Positions 7,336 to 14,133 of a stretch of DNA of 15,979 nt are shown here, piece after piece. Origin of the DNA: Actinomycetes bacterium. GTDB taxonomy: Bacteria > Actinomycetota > Actinomycetes > Actinomycetales > Microbacteriaceae. Made by a program: the position numbers and the translations under genes. The notes under the pieces are model-generated. The model saw only the letters and a program-made list of their open reading frames with translations, was not told where the DNA came from and made no database searches. The stretch is from positions 1-15,979 of the forward strand of contig JAEXHA010000076.1 in the NCBI GenBank assembly GCA_023450335.1, written 5' to 3'. Within the stretch, counting starts at the first letter, position 1, and every line of letters begins with the position of its first letter.

Positions 7336-7341
7336 TAGACT
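7336..7341 (+). promoter_or_regulatory. Candidate -10 box for mqo (TAGACT), leaderless start predicted
   Basis: TAGACT ends 8 nt before the GTG at 7350, so the expected start point coincides with the start codon. There is no Shine-Dalgarno sequence before this GTG, which agrees with a leaderless mRNA. Confidence 0.6.
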
Positions 7342-7349
7342 GGTGCATT

Positions 7350-8822
7350 GTGAGTGAACCAGTCGACGTCGTCCTGATCGGTGGGGGCATCATGAGTGCC
7401 ACCCTGGGAACACTGCTGCACCAGCTGCAGCCGGACTGGAAGATCGTCGTCTGCGAGCGACTGTCCGACGTCGCCTTGGAATCGTCCAATGCGTGGAACA
7501 ATGCCGGCACCGGCCACGCCGCGCTGTGCGAGCTGAACTACATGCCCGCCGGCCCCGACGGCGAAGTCGACCCGGCCAAGGCGGTCTCGATCAACGAGCA
7601 GTTCCAGCAGAGCCGTCAGCTGTGGACCTCATGGATCGACCAGGGTCTGCTCGACGAACCGTCGACGTTCATCAATGCCACGCCGCACATGACGTTCGTG
7701 CGCGGCGAGAAGGACGTCGCCTACCTGAGGAAGCGCTACGAGGCGCTCAAGGACCAGCCGCTGTTCTCCGGCATCGAGTACTCCGAGGACTCCCGCGTCA
7801 TCAACCAGTGGGCGCCGCTGCTGATGCAGCGCCGCCGCAAGGGCGAGCCGTTCGCGGCCACGCGCGTGCCCGCCGGCACCGACGTGGACTTCGGTGCGCT
7901 GACGAGGCAGCTGTTCGACGGGCTGAAGAAGGACGGCGTCGAGGTCGTCACCAACCGCGAGGTGCGGGGGCTCGACAAGCAGAAGGACGGCACCTGGAAG
8001 GTGTCCTACCGCAACGCGCTGGGCAAGACCCCCGGCAGCCTCACCGCCCGGTTCGTGTTCGTCGGCGCGGGCGGCTGGGCTCTCAAGCTGCTGCAGAAGT
8101 CCGGCATCCCCGAGATCTCCGGCTACGGCGTGTTCCCCATCGGCGGACAGTTCCTCAAGACCAGCAATCCGGCCATCGTCGCGCAGCACCACGCCAAGGT
8201 GTACTCCCAGGCCTCGGTGGGCGCCCCGCCGATGTCGGTGCCGCACCTGGACACCCGCGTCGTCGACGGCGAGGCGTCGCTGCTGTTCGGCCCGTTCGCG
8301 ACGTTCAGCCCCAAATTCCTCAAGAACGGGCGCATCACCGACATCGTCGCGCAGGTGCGCCCCGGCAACCTGTGGCCGATGCTCAAGGTCGCCATCGACA
8401 ACCCGAGCCTGATCACCTACCTCGTCGGCGAGCTGCTGAAGAACCACGCGAAGAAGGTCGACTCGCTGCGGGTGTTCATGCCCACCGCGAAGGACGAGGA
8501 CTGGGAGCTCATCCAAGCCGGTCAGCGCGCGCAGGTGATGAAGAAGGACCCCGACAAGGGCGGCGTGCTGCAGTTCGGCACAGAGGTCGTCACCTCCGCC
8601 GACGGCTCGATCGCCGGCCTGCTGGGCGCCTCGCCGGGGGCATCCACGGCGGCATCGATCATGCTGAACCTGCTCGCGACCTGCTTCCCCGACCGCATCG
8701 AGGGGTGGAAGCCGGCGCTGACCGAGCTCATCCCCAGCTACGGCGAGACGCTCAACACCGATCCGGCACTCGCGGCCGCATCGGTCACGCGCACCGCCGC
8801 CGCACTCGACATCAACGCCTGA
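7350..8822 (+). CDS. mqo: Malate:quinone oxidoreductase
   Basis: Mqo is an FAD-dependent peripheral membrane enzyme that oxidises malate to oxaloacetate and passes electrons to the quinone pool, serving both the TCA cycle and respiration. The 490-aa product has the N-terminal FAD loop VVLIGGGIMSATLG (about 7-20). It also has the family-typical ESSNAWNNAGTGHAALCELNY segment and the C-terminal LLGASPGASTAAS region. Length matches the family (about 490-500). I chose GTG at 7350 because the protein then begins directly before the FAD strand and a -10 box sits 8 nt upstream. A longer frame back to 7200 would start inside the 73-bp repeat and is unlikely. The next gene starts 3 nt after the stop, so the two are probably co-transcribed. 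Confidence 0.96.
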   Translation: MSEPVDVVLIGGGIMSATLGTLLHQLQPDWKIVVCERLSDVALESSNAWNNAGTGHAALCELNYMPAGPDGEVDPAKAVSINEQFQQSRQLWTSWIDQGLLDEPSTFINATPHMTFVRGEKDVAYLRKRYEALKDQPLFSGIEYSEDSRVINQWAPLLMQRRRKGEPFAATRVPAGTDVDFGALTRQLFDGLKKDGVEVVTNREVRGLDKQKDGTWKVSYRNALGKTPGSLTARFVFVGAGGWALKLLQKSGIPEISGYGVFPIGGQFLKTSNPAIVAQHHAKVYSQASVGAPPMSVPHLDTRVVDGEASLLFGPFATFSPKFLKNGRITDIVAQVRPGNLWPMLKVAIDNPSLITYLVGELLKNHAKKVDSLRVFMPTAKDEDWELIQAGQRAQVMKKDPDKGGVLQFGTEVVTSADGSIAGLLGASPGASTAASIMLNLLATCFPDRIEGWKPALTELIPSYGETLNTDPALAAASVTRTAAALDINA

Positions 8823-8825
8823 CGC

Positions 8826-10775
8826 ATGGCGCGCCCGGCGACGCTGACCCGCGCAGTGCGGATGCCGGTGGTGCTGGCCGCGGCCCTGCTCGCCGTCCTG
8901 CTGGTGTGGCTGCCGGCATCCACCGCGCACGCCGACGTCGACGACTTCACGTTCGAGTCGTTCACCGGCGACTACTTCCTGAGCCGCTCCGCCGACCAGC
9001 GCTCGCAGCTGTACGTCATCGAGACGCTCGTGGCCGCCTTCCCGGAGTTCGACCAGAACAAGGGGCTCGTGCGCGCGCTGCCCAAGACCCAGTCGGGCAT
9101 CGACCTCGACACCGACGTCGTGTCGGTCACCGGCCCCGACGGCGCCGCGGTGCCGTGGTGGACCGAAGAGGACGACGACTGGGTCTACGTGCTCACCGGC
9201 GACGACTCCTACGTCCACGGCGCGCAGGAGTACACGTTCCGGTACACGATGAGCGACGTCGTGGTGCGCTTTCCCGATGCCGACACCGGCACCACCGCCG
9301 AGGAGTTCTACTGGGACACCGTCGGCACCGACCACCCGCAGCCGGTCGATCGCGCCGACATCACCGTGCACGTCATCGGGTCGGCGGCCGCGGGCCTGCT
9401 CGACGGCTCGGCATCGTGCTACGAGGGCGCCGAGGGCTCGACGCAGGCGTGCGAGCTGAACGGCCCCGACACCGGCGCGCAATGGCCGTATGACGCCGCG
9501 TCGTGGGCGTCGTGGCACGGCGCCTCGGCGTCGGGTGCGGTGTCGTTCACCGCACAGGTGACCCAGCTGGGCGCCGACGAGAACGTCACCGTCGCGCTCG
9601 GGTTCACGCCCGGCACGTTCGCCGCACCGACGGTGCCGCCGCCACCCGCCTACCCGTGGTGGCACTGGATCCTGCCGGTGCTGGGAATGGCACTGGCCGT
9701 GCTCGGTCTGCCGGTGCTGCTCGCGGTGCGATGGATGCTGCGGCGCAACCCCGACCGCACGCCCGTCATCGTGCGGTACACCCCCGCCGACGACGAGTCG
9801 CTCACGCTGTCGGCCGGCGTGCTGGACGTTCCGGCCCGCGCGTTGGCCGCACACACCGTGGACCTGGCCGTGCGCGATGTGCTCGAGATCCACGGCACCG
9901 GCGACCGTGCCGACCCCGAGGACTTCGAGCTCGTCCTCACCGCCCCGGACGGCCTCGACGCCGACGATCGACGCATCGTGCAGACGCTGTTCGGCCGCAA
10001 GGCGGGCGTCGGCGCGCGCGTGACGCTCACCGACTTCGCCTCCTCGCCGCCCAAGCGGGCCGTGACGTACGTCCGCCGCATCGACCAGTTCACCGTGCAG
10101 CGCGGGTATCGCGCGACGCGTCCCGCCTGGGCGGGCGGGCTGCGTCTGGGCATCACCTTCGGTGCCGTGCTGACAGCGCTGTTCCTGCTGGGCACCCTCG
10201 ATGAGAGCATCGTGCCGGGATGGGCCGTCCTCGCCGGGCTGGCGGCGTGCGTCGTCGCCTTCCTCGCGGCGATCGCGATCCGCATGCCCGAAACGGTGCT
10301 CACCGTCGCCGGCGGCATGCACGCGCACGAGCTGGACGGCATCAGGCAGTACATCGGCCTCGTGGAGGAAGAGCGGCTCAAGGCCGCGCAGTCGCCGCAG
10401 ACGGCTGACCTCGTCAGCGCCGGCCGCCGTGCCTACGGCGACAACCGTCCCGGCAGCGTCGTCAACGTCTACGAGCGGCTGCTGCCGTATGCGGTGCTGT
10501 TCGGCATGGAGACGGAGTGGGCGAAGGTCATCCGCGCGGCGCTGCCGGATGCGCAGGTGGCGCAGCGCGCCGTGCTGTTCGACGCGATCTCGTCACGCTC
10601 GCTCGCGCGGGCGTCGGCCTCGGTCGGCCGGCTGGCGGCCACGCCCGTCTCCGGGACGGGCGGGTCGGGGTCGTCGTGGAGCTCGTCCAGCAGCGGCTGG
10701 TCGTCATCGGGTGGGTCGTTCGGCGGCGGGTTCTCCGGCGGTGGTGGGGGAGGCGGCGGCATCGGCGGACGCTGA
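8826..10775 (+). CDS. DUF2207-family membrane protein with a Gly/Ser-rich tail
   Basis: The 649-aa protein has a signal peptide (hydrophobic 13-30, likely cleavage after AHA at 34-36). It continues with an extracellular domain to about 275 including a probable disulfide pair (SCYEGAEGSTQACEL), a membrane helix at about 280-304, a cytoplasmic domain to about 435, and two membrane helices at about 437-485. A further soluble part follows and the protein ends in a 40-residue Ser/Trp/Gly tail with a run of eight glycines. This layout and tail are typical of DUF2207 proteins, common in actinobacteria and of unknown function. It begins 3 nt after mqo with no clear binding site, suggesting translational coupling. 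The tail is low-complexity and may be disordered. No enzymatic motif is seen. Confidence 0.88.
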   Translation: MARPATLTRAVRMPVVLAAALLAVLLVWLPASTAHADVDDFTFESFTGDYFLSRSADQRSQLYVIETLVAAFPEFDQNKGLVRALPKTQSGIDLDTDVVSVTGPDGAAVPWWTEEDDDWVYVLTGDDSYVHGAQEYTFRYTMSDVVVRFPDADTGTTAEEFYWDTVGTDHPQPVDRADITVHVIGSAAAGLLDGSASCYEGAEGSTQACELNGPDTGAQWPYDAASWASWHGASASGAVSFTAQVTQLGADENVTVALGFTPGTFAAPTVPPPPAYPWWHWILPVLGMALAVLGLPVLLAVRWMLRRNPDRTPVIVRYTPADDESLTLSAGVLDVPARALAAHTVDLAVRDVLEIHGTGDRADPEDFELVLTAPDGLDADDRRIVQTLFGRKAGVGARVTLTDFASSPPKRAVTYVRRIDQFTVQRGYRATRPAWAGGLRLGITFGAVLTALFLLGTLDESIVPGWAVLAGLAACVVAFLAAIAIRMPETVLTVAGGMHAHELDGIRQYIGLVEEERLKAAQSPQTADLVSAGRRAYGDNRPGSVVNVYERLLPYAVLFGMETEWAKVIRAALPDAQVAQRAVLFDAISSRSLARASASVGRLAATPVSGTGGSGSSWSSSSSGWSSSGGSFGGGFSGGGGGGGGIGGR

Positions 10776-10788
10776 CGCCGCGAACGCG

Positions 10789-11214
10789 ATGCGCCTGTGG
10801 TCCCTGCACCCCGCGATCCTCGATCGCGCGGCGTTGATCGCATGCTGGCGCGAAGCGCTGCTCGCGCAGAAGGTGCTGGCCGGGCACACCCGCGGCTACA
10901 CACGCCACCCGCAACTCGAGCGGTTCCGCGCCACTTCCGACCCGCTCGGCGCCGTCGGTCACTTTCTCGGGGTCCTCCACGTCGAGGCGACGGCACGCGG
11001 CTACCGGTTCGACGCATCGCGCATTGCGATGCCGGACGCGGTGACCCCGCGCATCCCGGTCACCGACGGTCAACTCGCCTACGAGCTGGAGCACCTGCGG
11101 CGCAAAGTGACGGCGCGCGACCCGCACTGGCTGGCGCGGCTGCCCGAGATCGCGACGGCCGCGGAGACGTTCGTCGTGGTGCGCGGCGGGATCGAGCGGT
11201 GGGAGCGGCCGTGA
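10789..11214 (+). CDS. Pyrimidine dimer DNA glycosylase-family protein (Pyr_excise)
   Basis: The 141-aa protein starts MRLWSLHPAILDRAALIACWREALLAQKVL, the typical opening of the bacterial family grouped with phage T4 endonuclease V (Pfam Pyr_excise). T4 endonuclease V cuts DNA at UV-induced pyrimidine dimers, using its N-terminal amine and Glu23. Here WRE (Glu22) lines up with T4 YRE. GYTRHPQLERF and EATARGYRFD are further family-typical segments. The N-terminus is Met-Arg rather than the Met-Thr of T4, so the exact chemistry is uncertain and a different DNA-repair or unrelated role is possible. The ATG at 10789 is 13 nt after the DUF2207 stop with no clear binding site, so it is likely coupled. 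An upstream extension in this frame overlaps DUF2207 and is not real. tdk follows. Confidence 0.8.
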   Translation: MRLWSLHPAILDRAALIACWREALLAQKVLAGHTRGYTRHPQLERFRATSDPLGAVGHFLGVLHVEATARGYRFDASRIAMPDAVTPRIPVTDGQLAYELEHLRRKVTARDPHWLARLPEIATAAETFVVVRGGIERWERP

Positions 11215-11227
11215 CCCAACGCCGCGC

Positions 11228-11239
11228 CCGGTGCACCGG
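11228..11239. promoter_or_regulatory. 12-bp perfect palindrome in the tdk promoter
   Basis: CCGGTGCACCGG is fully self-complementary and ends 4 nt before the tdk -10 box, within the spacer region. Its placement fits an operator, but in GC-rich DNA such palindromes can arise by chance. Confidence 0.3.
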
Positions 11240-11243
11240 TCAG

Positions 11244-11249
11244 TAGACT
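11244..11249 (+). promoter_or_regulatory. Candidate -10 box for tdk (TAGACT), leaderless start predicted
   Basis: TAGACT ends 6 nt before the GTG at 11256, so the predicted start point is at or next to the start codon. No Shine-Dalgarno sequence is present, as in mqo. Confidence 0.6.
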
Positions 11250-11255
11250 CGTCCG

Positions 11256-11909
11256 GTGGCCAAACTGTACTTCCGCTACGGCGCGATGAACTCCGGGAAG
11301 TCCACGGCACTGCTGCAGGCCGCCTACAACTACGAGGAGCGCGGTCAGCACGTGCTGCTGGCCAAGCCCGAGATCGACACCAAGGGCGCCGACCGCATCT
11401 CGAGCCGGCTCGGCGTCGACCGCGAGGTCGACTTCCTGATCCGGCCCGGCGACGATGTGCGCGCACTGTTCGCCGAGCACCGCCGCCGGGTGCAGGAGCG
11501 CGCCGAAGACGCCCTCATCCCCGAGTCGGCGGCCACCGGCGCACGGCCCGACGTGGCGTGCCTGCTCATCGACGAGGCCCAATTCCTCACCCCCGCGCAG
11601 GTGGACGATCTGCTGCGGATCGTGGTCGAGGACGGCATCCCGGTGCTGGCATACGGCATCCGCACCGACTTCCAGACCCGCGCCTTCCCGGGCTCGGCGC
11701 GTCTGCTCGAGCTCGCCCACACGCTCGAAGAGCTCAAGACCATCTGCCGCTGCGGCCGCAAGGCGCTGTTCAACGCGCGGTTGGTCGGTGGCCGGTTCGT
11801 GTTCGACGGCGACCAGGTCGCCATCGACGAGCTCTCGGCCGATCGGGTCACCTACGAGTCGATGTGCGCGCGCTGCTACCTCGAGGAGTCCGGCGGCCGC
11901 CTGCGCTGA
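11256..11909 (+). CDS. tdk: Thymidine kinase (type II)
   Basis: It phosphorylates thymidine to dTMP with ATP in pyrimidine salvage. The 217-aa product shows the P-loop GAMNSGKST (9-17; the family usually has GPMFSGKT or similar), the catalytic and magnesium motif LLIDEAQF (Asp106, Glu107), and the lasso loop YGIRTDFQTRAFPGS that holds thymidine. Four zinc ligands are visible: Cys164 and Cys166 (CRCGRKA) and Cys204 and Cys207 (CARC). The order and length are those of bacterial type II kinases (190-220 aa). The GTG start is chosen because it is the first codon of the conserved N-terminal strand (AKLYFRYGAM) and lies 6 nt after a -10 box. It stands next to a putative pyrimidine-dimer glycosylase gene but probably has its own promoter. 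Confidence 0.96.
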   Translation: MAKLYFRYGAMNSGKSTALLQAAYNYEERGQHVLLAKPEIDTKGADRISSRLGVDREVDFLIRPGDDVRALFAEHRRRVQERAEDALIPESAATGARPDVACLLIDEAQFLTPAQVDDLLRIVVEDGIPVLAYGIRTDFQTRAFPGSARLLELAHTLEELKTICRCGRKALFNARLVGGRFVFDGDQVAIDELSADRVTYESMCARCYLEESGGRLR

Positions 11910-11934
11910 GATGACGGCGGCGGTGACGGCCGAG

Positions 11935-11963
11935 TTGCGTGGTCAGACCATGCGGACTAACGT
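11935..11963 (+). promoter_or_regulatory. Promoter of the lldR-lldD operon
   Basis: TTGCGT (11935-11940) and TAACGT (11958-11963) are separated by exactly 17 bp, giving the best -35/-10 pair in the window. The predicted start is near 11970, leaving a leader of about 18 nt that contains the binding site AGGAAGG (11975-11981). The spacer holds a FadR-type operator. Confidence 0.6.
11940..11950. promoter_or_regulatory. FadR/LldR-type operator TGGTCAGACCA
   Basis: This 11-bp inverted repeat fits the TNGTNNNACNA pattern bound by GntR/FadR-type regulators such as LldR and PdhR. It sits in the promoter spacer directly upstream of a FadR-type gene, so binding would block RNA polymerase. A looser inverted repeat follows (CGGAC at 11953-11957, GTCCG at 11965-11969) and may extend the regulated region. 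Confidence 0.65.
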
Positions 11964-11987
11964 GGTCCGGCATCAGGAAGGATGTCG

Positions 11988-12695
11988 ATGACCGACACAC
12001 CCACCCCACGCGCCTGGCGCGTCGTGCTGGAGAAGATCGAGAGCGATCTGCTCAGCGGCACGCTCGGCCCCGGCGACCACCTCCCGCCCGAGCGGGAGCT
12101 CTCTTCGACCCTCGGTGTCGGCCGTTCCAGCGTGCGTGAGGCGCTGCGCGTGCTCGAGGTCATGGGTCTGATCCGCACCGGCACCGGCTCCGGTCCGACA
12201 TCCGGCGCGATCATCATCGCAACGCCCGAGGGTGGACTCGCGCAGTTCCTGCGCCTGCAGGTGGCCGCCCAGGGCTTCCCGATCGACGATGTCGTCGAGA
12301 CCCGGCTGCTCCTGGAGGACTGGGCCGTCGCCCACCTCGCTGGCGGCGAGAATGCCGACCTGTCGGCGGTGCGCGCCACCCTCGCCGCGTTGGATGCCGA
12401 AGATCTCACCCGCGACGAGTTCCTCGCGCTCGACGCGCAATTCCACATGGCACTGGCCGACGCCGCCGGCAACCAGATCGTCTCCGCCACCATGAACGGA
12501 CTGCGCTCGGTCATCGAGGGCTACGTGCGCACCGGTGCCGCCCTCATCGCCGACTGGGACGACGCCTCACGGCAGCTGCAGCACGAACATCACGGCATCC
12601 TCGACGCCATCGACCAGCACGACATCGAGAGCGCGCGCGAGCGCGTCCGCACGCATATCACCGGCTATCTCGCCGCGACCGGCCTGCGCGGCTGA
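11988..12695 (+). CDS. lldR: GntR-family (FadR/FCD) transcriptional regulator, probable lactate-responsive repressor
   Basis: The 235-aa protein has an N-terminal GntR winged helix (about 5-70; LPPERELSSTLGVGRSSVREALRVLEVMGLI) and a C-terminal all-helical FCD ligand domain. Likely metal ligands are in LDAQFHMAL (Asp, His), the EHHGIL region, and the His of RTHITGYL, as in FCD proteins that bind a metal and a carboxylic acid. I chose the ATG at 11988 over the in-frame ATG at 11982 because AGGAAGG ends at 11981, giving 6 nt spacing. It is followed 23 nt later by the L-lactate dehydrogenase gene and has a FadR-type operator in its own promoter. Self-control and control of lldD in response to lactate is therefore likely. 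Effector identity is inferred from the neighbour; another hydroxy acid is possible. Confidence 0.88.
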   Translation: MTDTPTPRAWRVVLEKIESDLLSGTLGPGDHLPPERELSSTLGVGRSSVREALRVLEVMGLIRTGTGSGPTSGAIIIATPEGGLAQFLRLQVAAQGFPIDDVVETRLLLEDWAVAHLAGGENADLSAVRATLAALDAEDLTRDEFLALDAQFHMALADAAGNQIVSATMNGLRSVIEGYVRTGAALIADWDDASRQLQHEHHGILDAIDQHDIESARERVRTHITGYLAATGLRG

Positions 12696-12718
12696 TCCGG
12701 CATCCAGGAAGGAACCCC

Positions 12719-13996
12719 ATGGTCCAGCGTCAGCTGCCCCAGATCTCCGAACTGCTCGAGCTCATGCAGTTCAAGAAGCCCGAGTTCAACGGCAAGAAGC
12801 GCCGCCTCGGCGCCGCCTTGACCATCGGCGACCTGCGCACGATCGCGAAACGGCGCACCCCCAAGGCCGCCTTCGACTACACCGACGGCGCCGCTGAGGG
12901 CGAGCTGTCGCTGGCCCGCGCGCGGCAGGCGTTCGAAGACATTGAATTCCACCCCGACATCCTGCGCCCGGCCGAGAACGTCGACATGTCCACGCAGATC
13001 CTCGGCGGGCCCTCATCGCTGCCCTTCGGCATCGCGCCCACCGGATTCACCCGCCTCATGCAGACCGAAGGCGAAGTGGCCGGGGCCTCGGCGGCCGGCG
13101 CCGCCGGCATCCCCTTCACCCTCTCCACTCTCGGCACGACGTCGATCGAGGCTGTGCGCGCCGCCAACCCGCACGGGCGCAACTGGTTCCAGCTGTACGT
13201 CATGCGCGAGCGCGAGATCTCCTACGGCCTCGTGCAGCGGGCAGCGGATGCCGGTTTCGACACGCTCATGTTCACCGTCGACACCCCGGTGGCCGGCGCC
13301 CGCCTGCGCGACAAGCGCAACGGCTTCTCCATTCCGCCGCAGCTGACTCTCGGCACGATCATCAACGCGATCCCGCGGCCGTGGTGGTGGTTCGATTTCC
13401 TCACCACGCCGAGCCTGGAGTTCGCGTCGCTGACCACCACCGGCGGCACCGTCGGCGAGCTGCTGGACGCCGCCATGGACCCGACCATCAGCTACGAGGA
13501 CCTCGAGGTCATCCGGTCGCTGTGGCCGGGCAAGATCGTCGTGAAGGGCGTGCAGAACGTGCCCGACTCCAAGAAGCTGGTCGACCTCGGCGTCGACGGC
13601 ATCATCCTCTCCAACCACGGCGGGCGCCAGCTCGACCGCGCGCCCGTGCCGTTCCGCCTGCTCCCGCAGGTCGTGCGCGAGGTCGGCAAGGACGCCACGA
13701 TCATGGTCGACACGGGCATCATGAACGGTGCCGACATCGTGGCATCGGTCGCCCTGGGCGCGAAGTTCACGCTCATCGGCCGCGCGTACCTGTACGGTCT
13801 CATGGCCGGCGGGCGCGCCGGGGTGGACCGTACGATCGCGATCCTGCGCAGCGAGATCGAGCGCACCATGAAGCTGCTGGGCGTGTCGACGCTGGCCGAG
13901 CTCGAGCCGCGCCATGTGACGCAGCTGCAGTCGCTCGTGCCCGTGGCCCCGCTGCCGGCCCGCCGGGCGCCCGCGCGCACGGCCACGAAGGCCTGA
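12719..13996 (+). CDS. lldD: FMN-dependent L-lactate dehydrogenase (quinone), LldD2 type
   Basis: This 425-aa member of the FMN-dependent alpha-hydroxy-acid dehydrogenase family oxidises L-lactate to pyruvate, probably giving electrons to the quinone pool. Seen: AAFDYTDGAAEGE near the N-terminus, FGIAPTGFTRLM and STLGTTSIE (FMN and substrate loops), and NWFQLYVMRERE. The catalytic motif SNHGGRQLD has His300 as base and Arg303 for the carboxylate. The phosphate-binding VDTGIMNGADIV and GRAYLYGLMAGG follow, with the same wording as mycobacterial LldD2. It ends with a basic, Ala/Pro-rich tail. The ATG has an excellent binding site (AGGAAGGA, 5 nt upstream) 23 nt after lldR, so the two form an operon. 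A related acid (glycolate, mandelate) cannot be excluded, but the LldD2 likeness and the regulator favour lactate. Confidence 0.92.
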   Translation: MVQRQLPQISELLELMQFKKPEFNGKKRRLGAALTIGDLRTIAKRRTPKAAFDYTDGAAEGELSLARARQAFEDIEFHPDILRPAENVDMSTQILGGPSSLPFGIAPTGFTRLMQTEGEVAGASAAGAAGIPFTLSTLGTTSIEAVRAANPHGRNWFQLYVMREREISYGLVQRAADAGFDTLMFTVDTPVAGARLRDKRNGFSIPPQLTLGTIINAIPRPWWWFDFLTTPSLEFASLTTTGGTVGELLDAAMDPTISYEDLEVIRSLWPGKIVVKGVQNVPDSKKLVDLGVDGIILSNHGGRQLDRAPVPFRLLPQVVREVGKDATIMVDTGIMNGADIVASVALGAKFTLIGRAYLYGLMAGGRAGVDRTIAILRSEIERTMKLLGVSTLAELEPRHVTQLQSLVPVAPLPARRAPARTATKA

Positions 13997-14015
13997 CGCC
14001 CCGGCGCGCCCCCAG

Positions 14016-14088
14016 CCGCGAGAGAACAACTGGTGGACGAGAGAACGGGTGATACCCACTCTCTCGGCGCCCCGTTGTTCTCTCGCGG
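14016..14088. repeat. 73-bp nested inverted-repeat element, copy 2
   Basis: The length is the same as copy 1 at 7141-7213. The terminal arms are 14016-14032 and 14072-14088, pairing over 17 bp with one mismatch. The inner hairpin is CGAGAG (14038-14043) with CTCTCG (14061-14066) and GGGT/ACCC around GAT. Several differences from copy 1 keep or improve pairing: this copy has a perfect CGAGAG/CTCTCG inner stem where copy 1 has one mismatch. It lies between the convergent lldD and HAD genes, where it could end transcription from both sides. Confidence 0.85.
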
Positions 14089-14133
14089 TCGGAGGGGCCT
14101 CGCGGGCGCGCGCGGTCGCGGGCGCGGCGCGGG

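Noticed and set aside
7200..7349. N-terminal extension of mqo by 50 residues
   Set aside because: It would start inside the 73-bp repeat, has an Arg/Ala-rich sequence unlike Mqo, and ignores the GTG at 7350 placed 8 nt after a -10 box.
7629..10328. 899-aa open frame opposite mqo and the DUF2207 gene
   Set aside because: Composition dominated by Arg, Gly, Val, His and Asp is typical of antisense frames in high-GC DNA; it spans two real genes.
10201..10788. N-terminal extension of the Pyr_excise-family protein
   Set aside because: It overlaps the DUF2207 gene in another frame with Ser/Arg-rich shadow sequence; the family starts at MRLWSLHP.
7141..14088. The two 73-bp elements as ends of one composite transposon
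   Set aside because: The DNA between them is ordinary core genes with no transposase or integrase, and the copies differ at 9 positions; they look like independent small elements.
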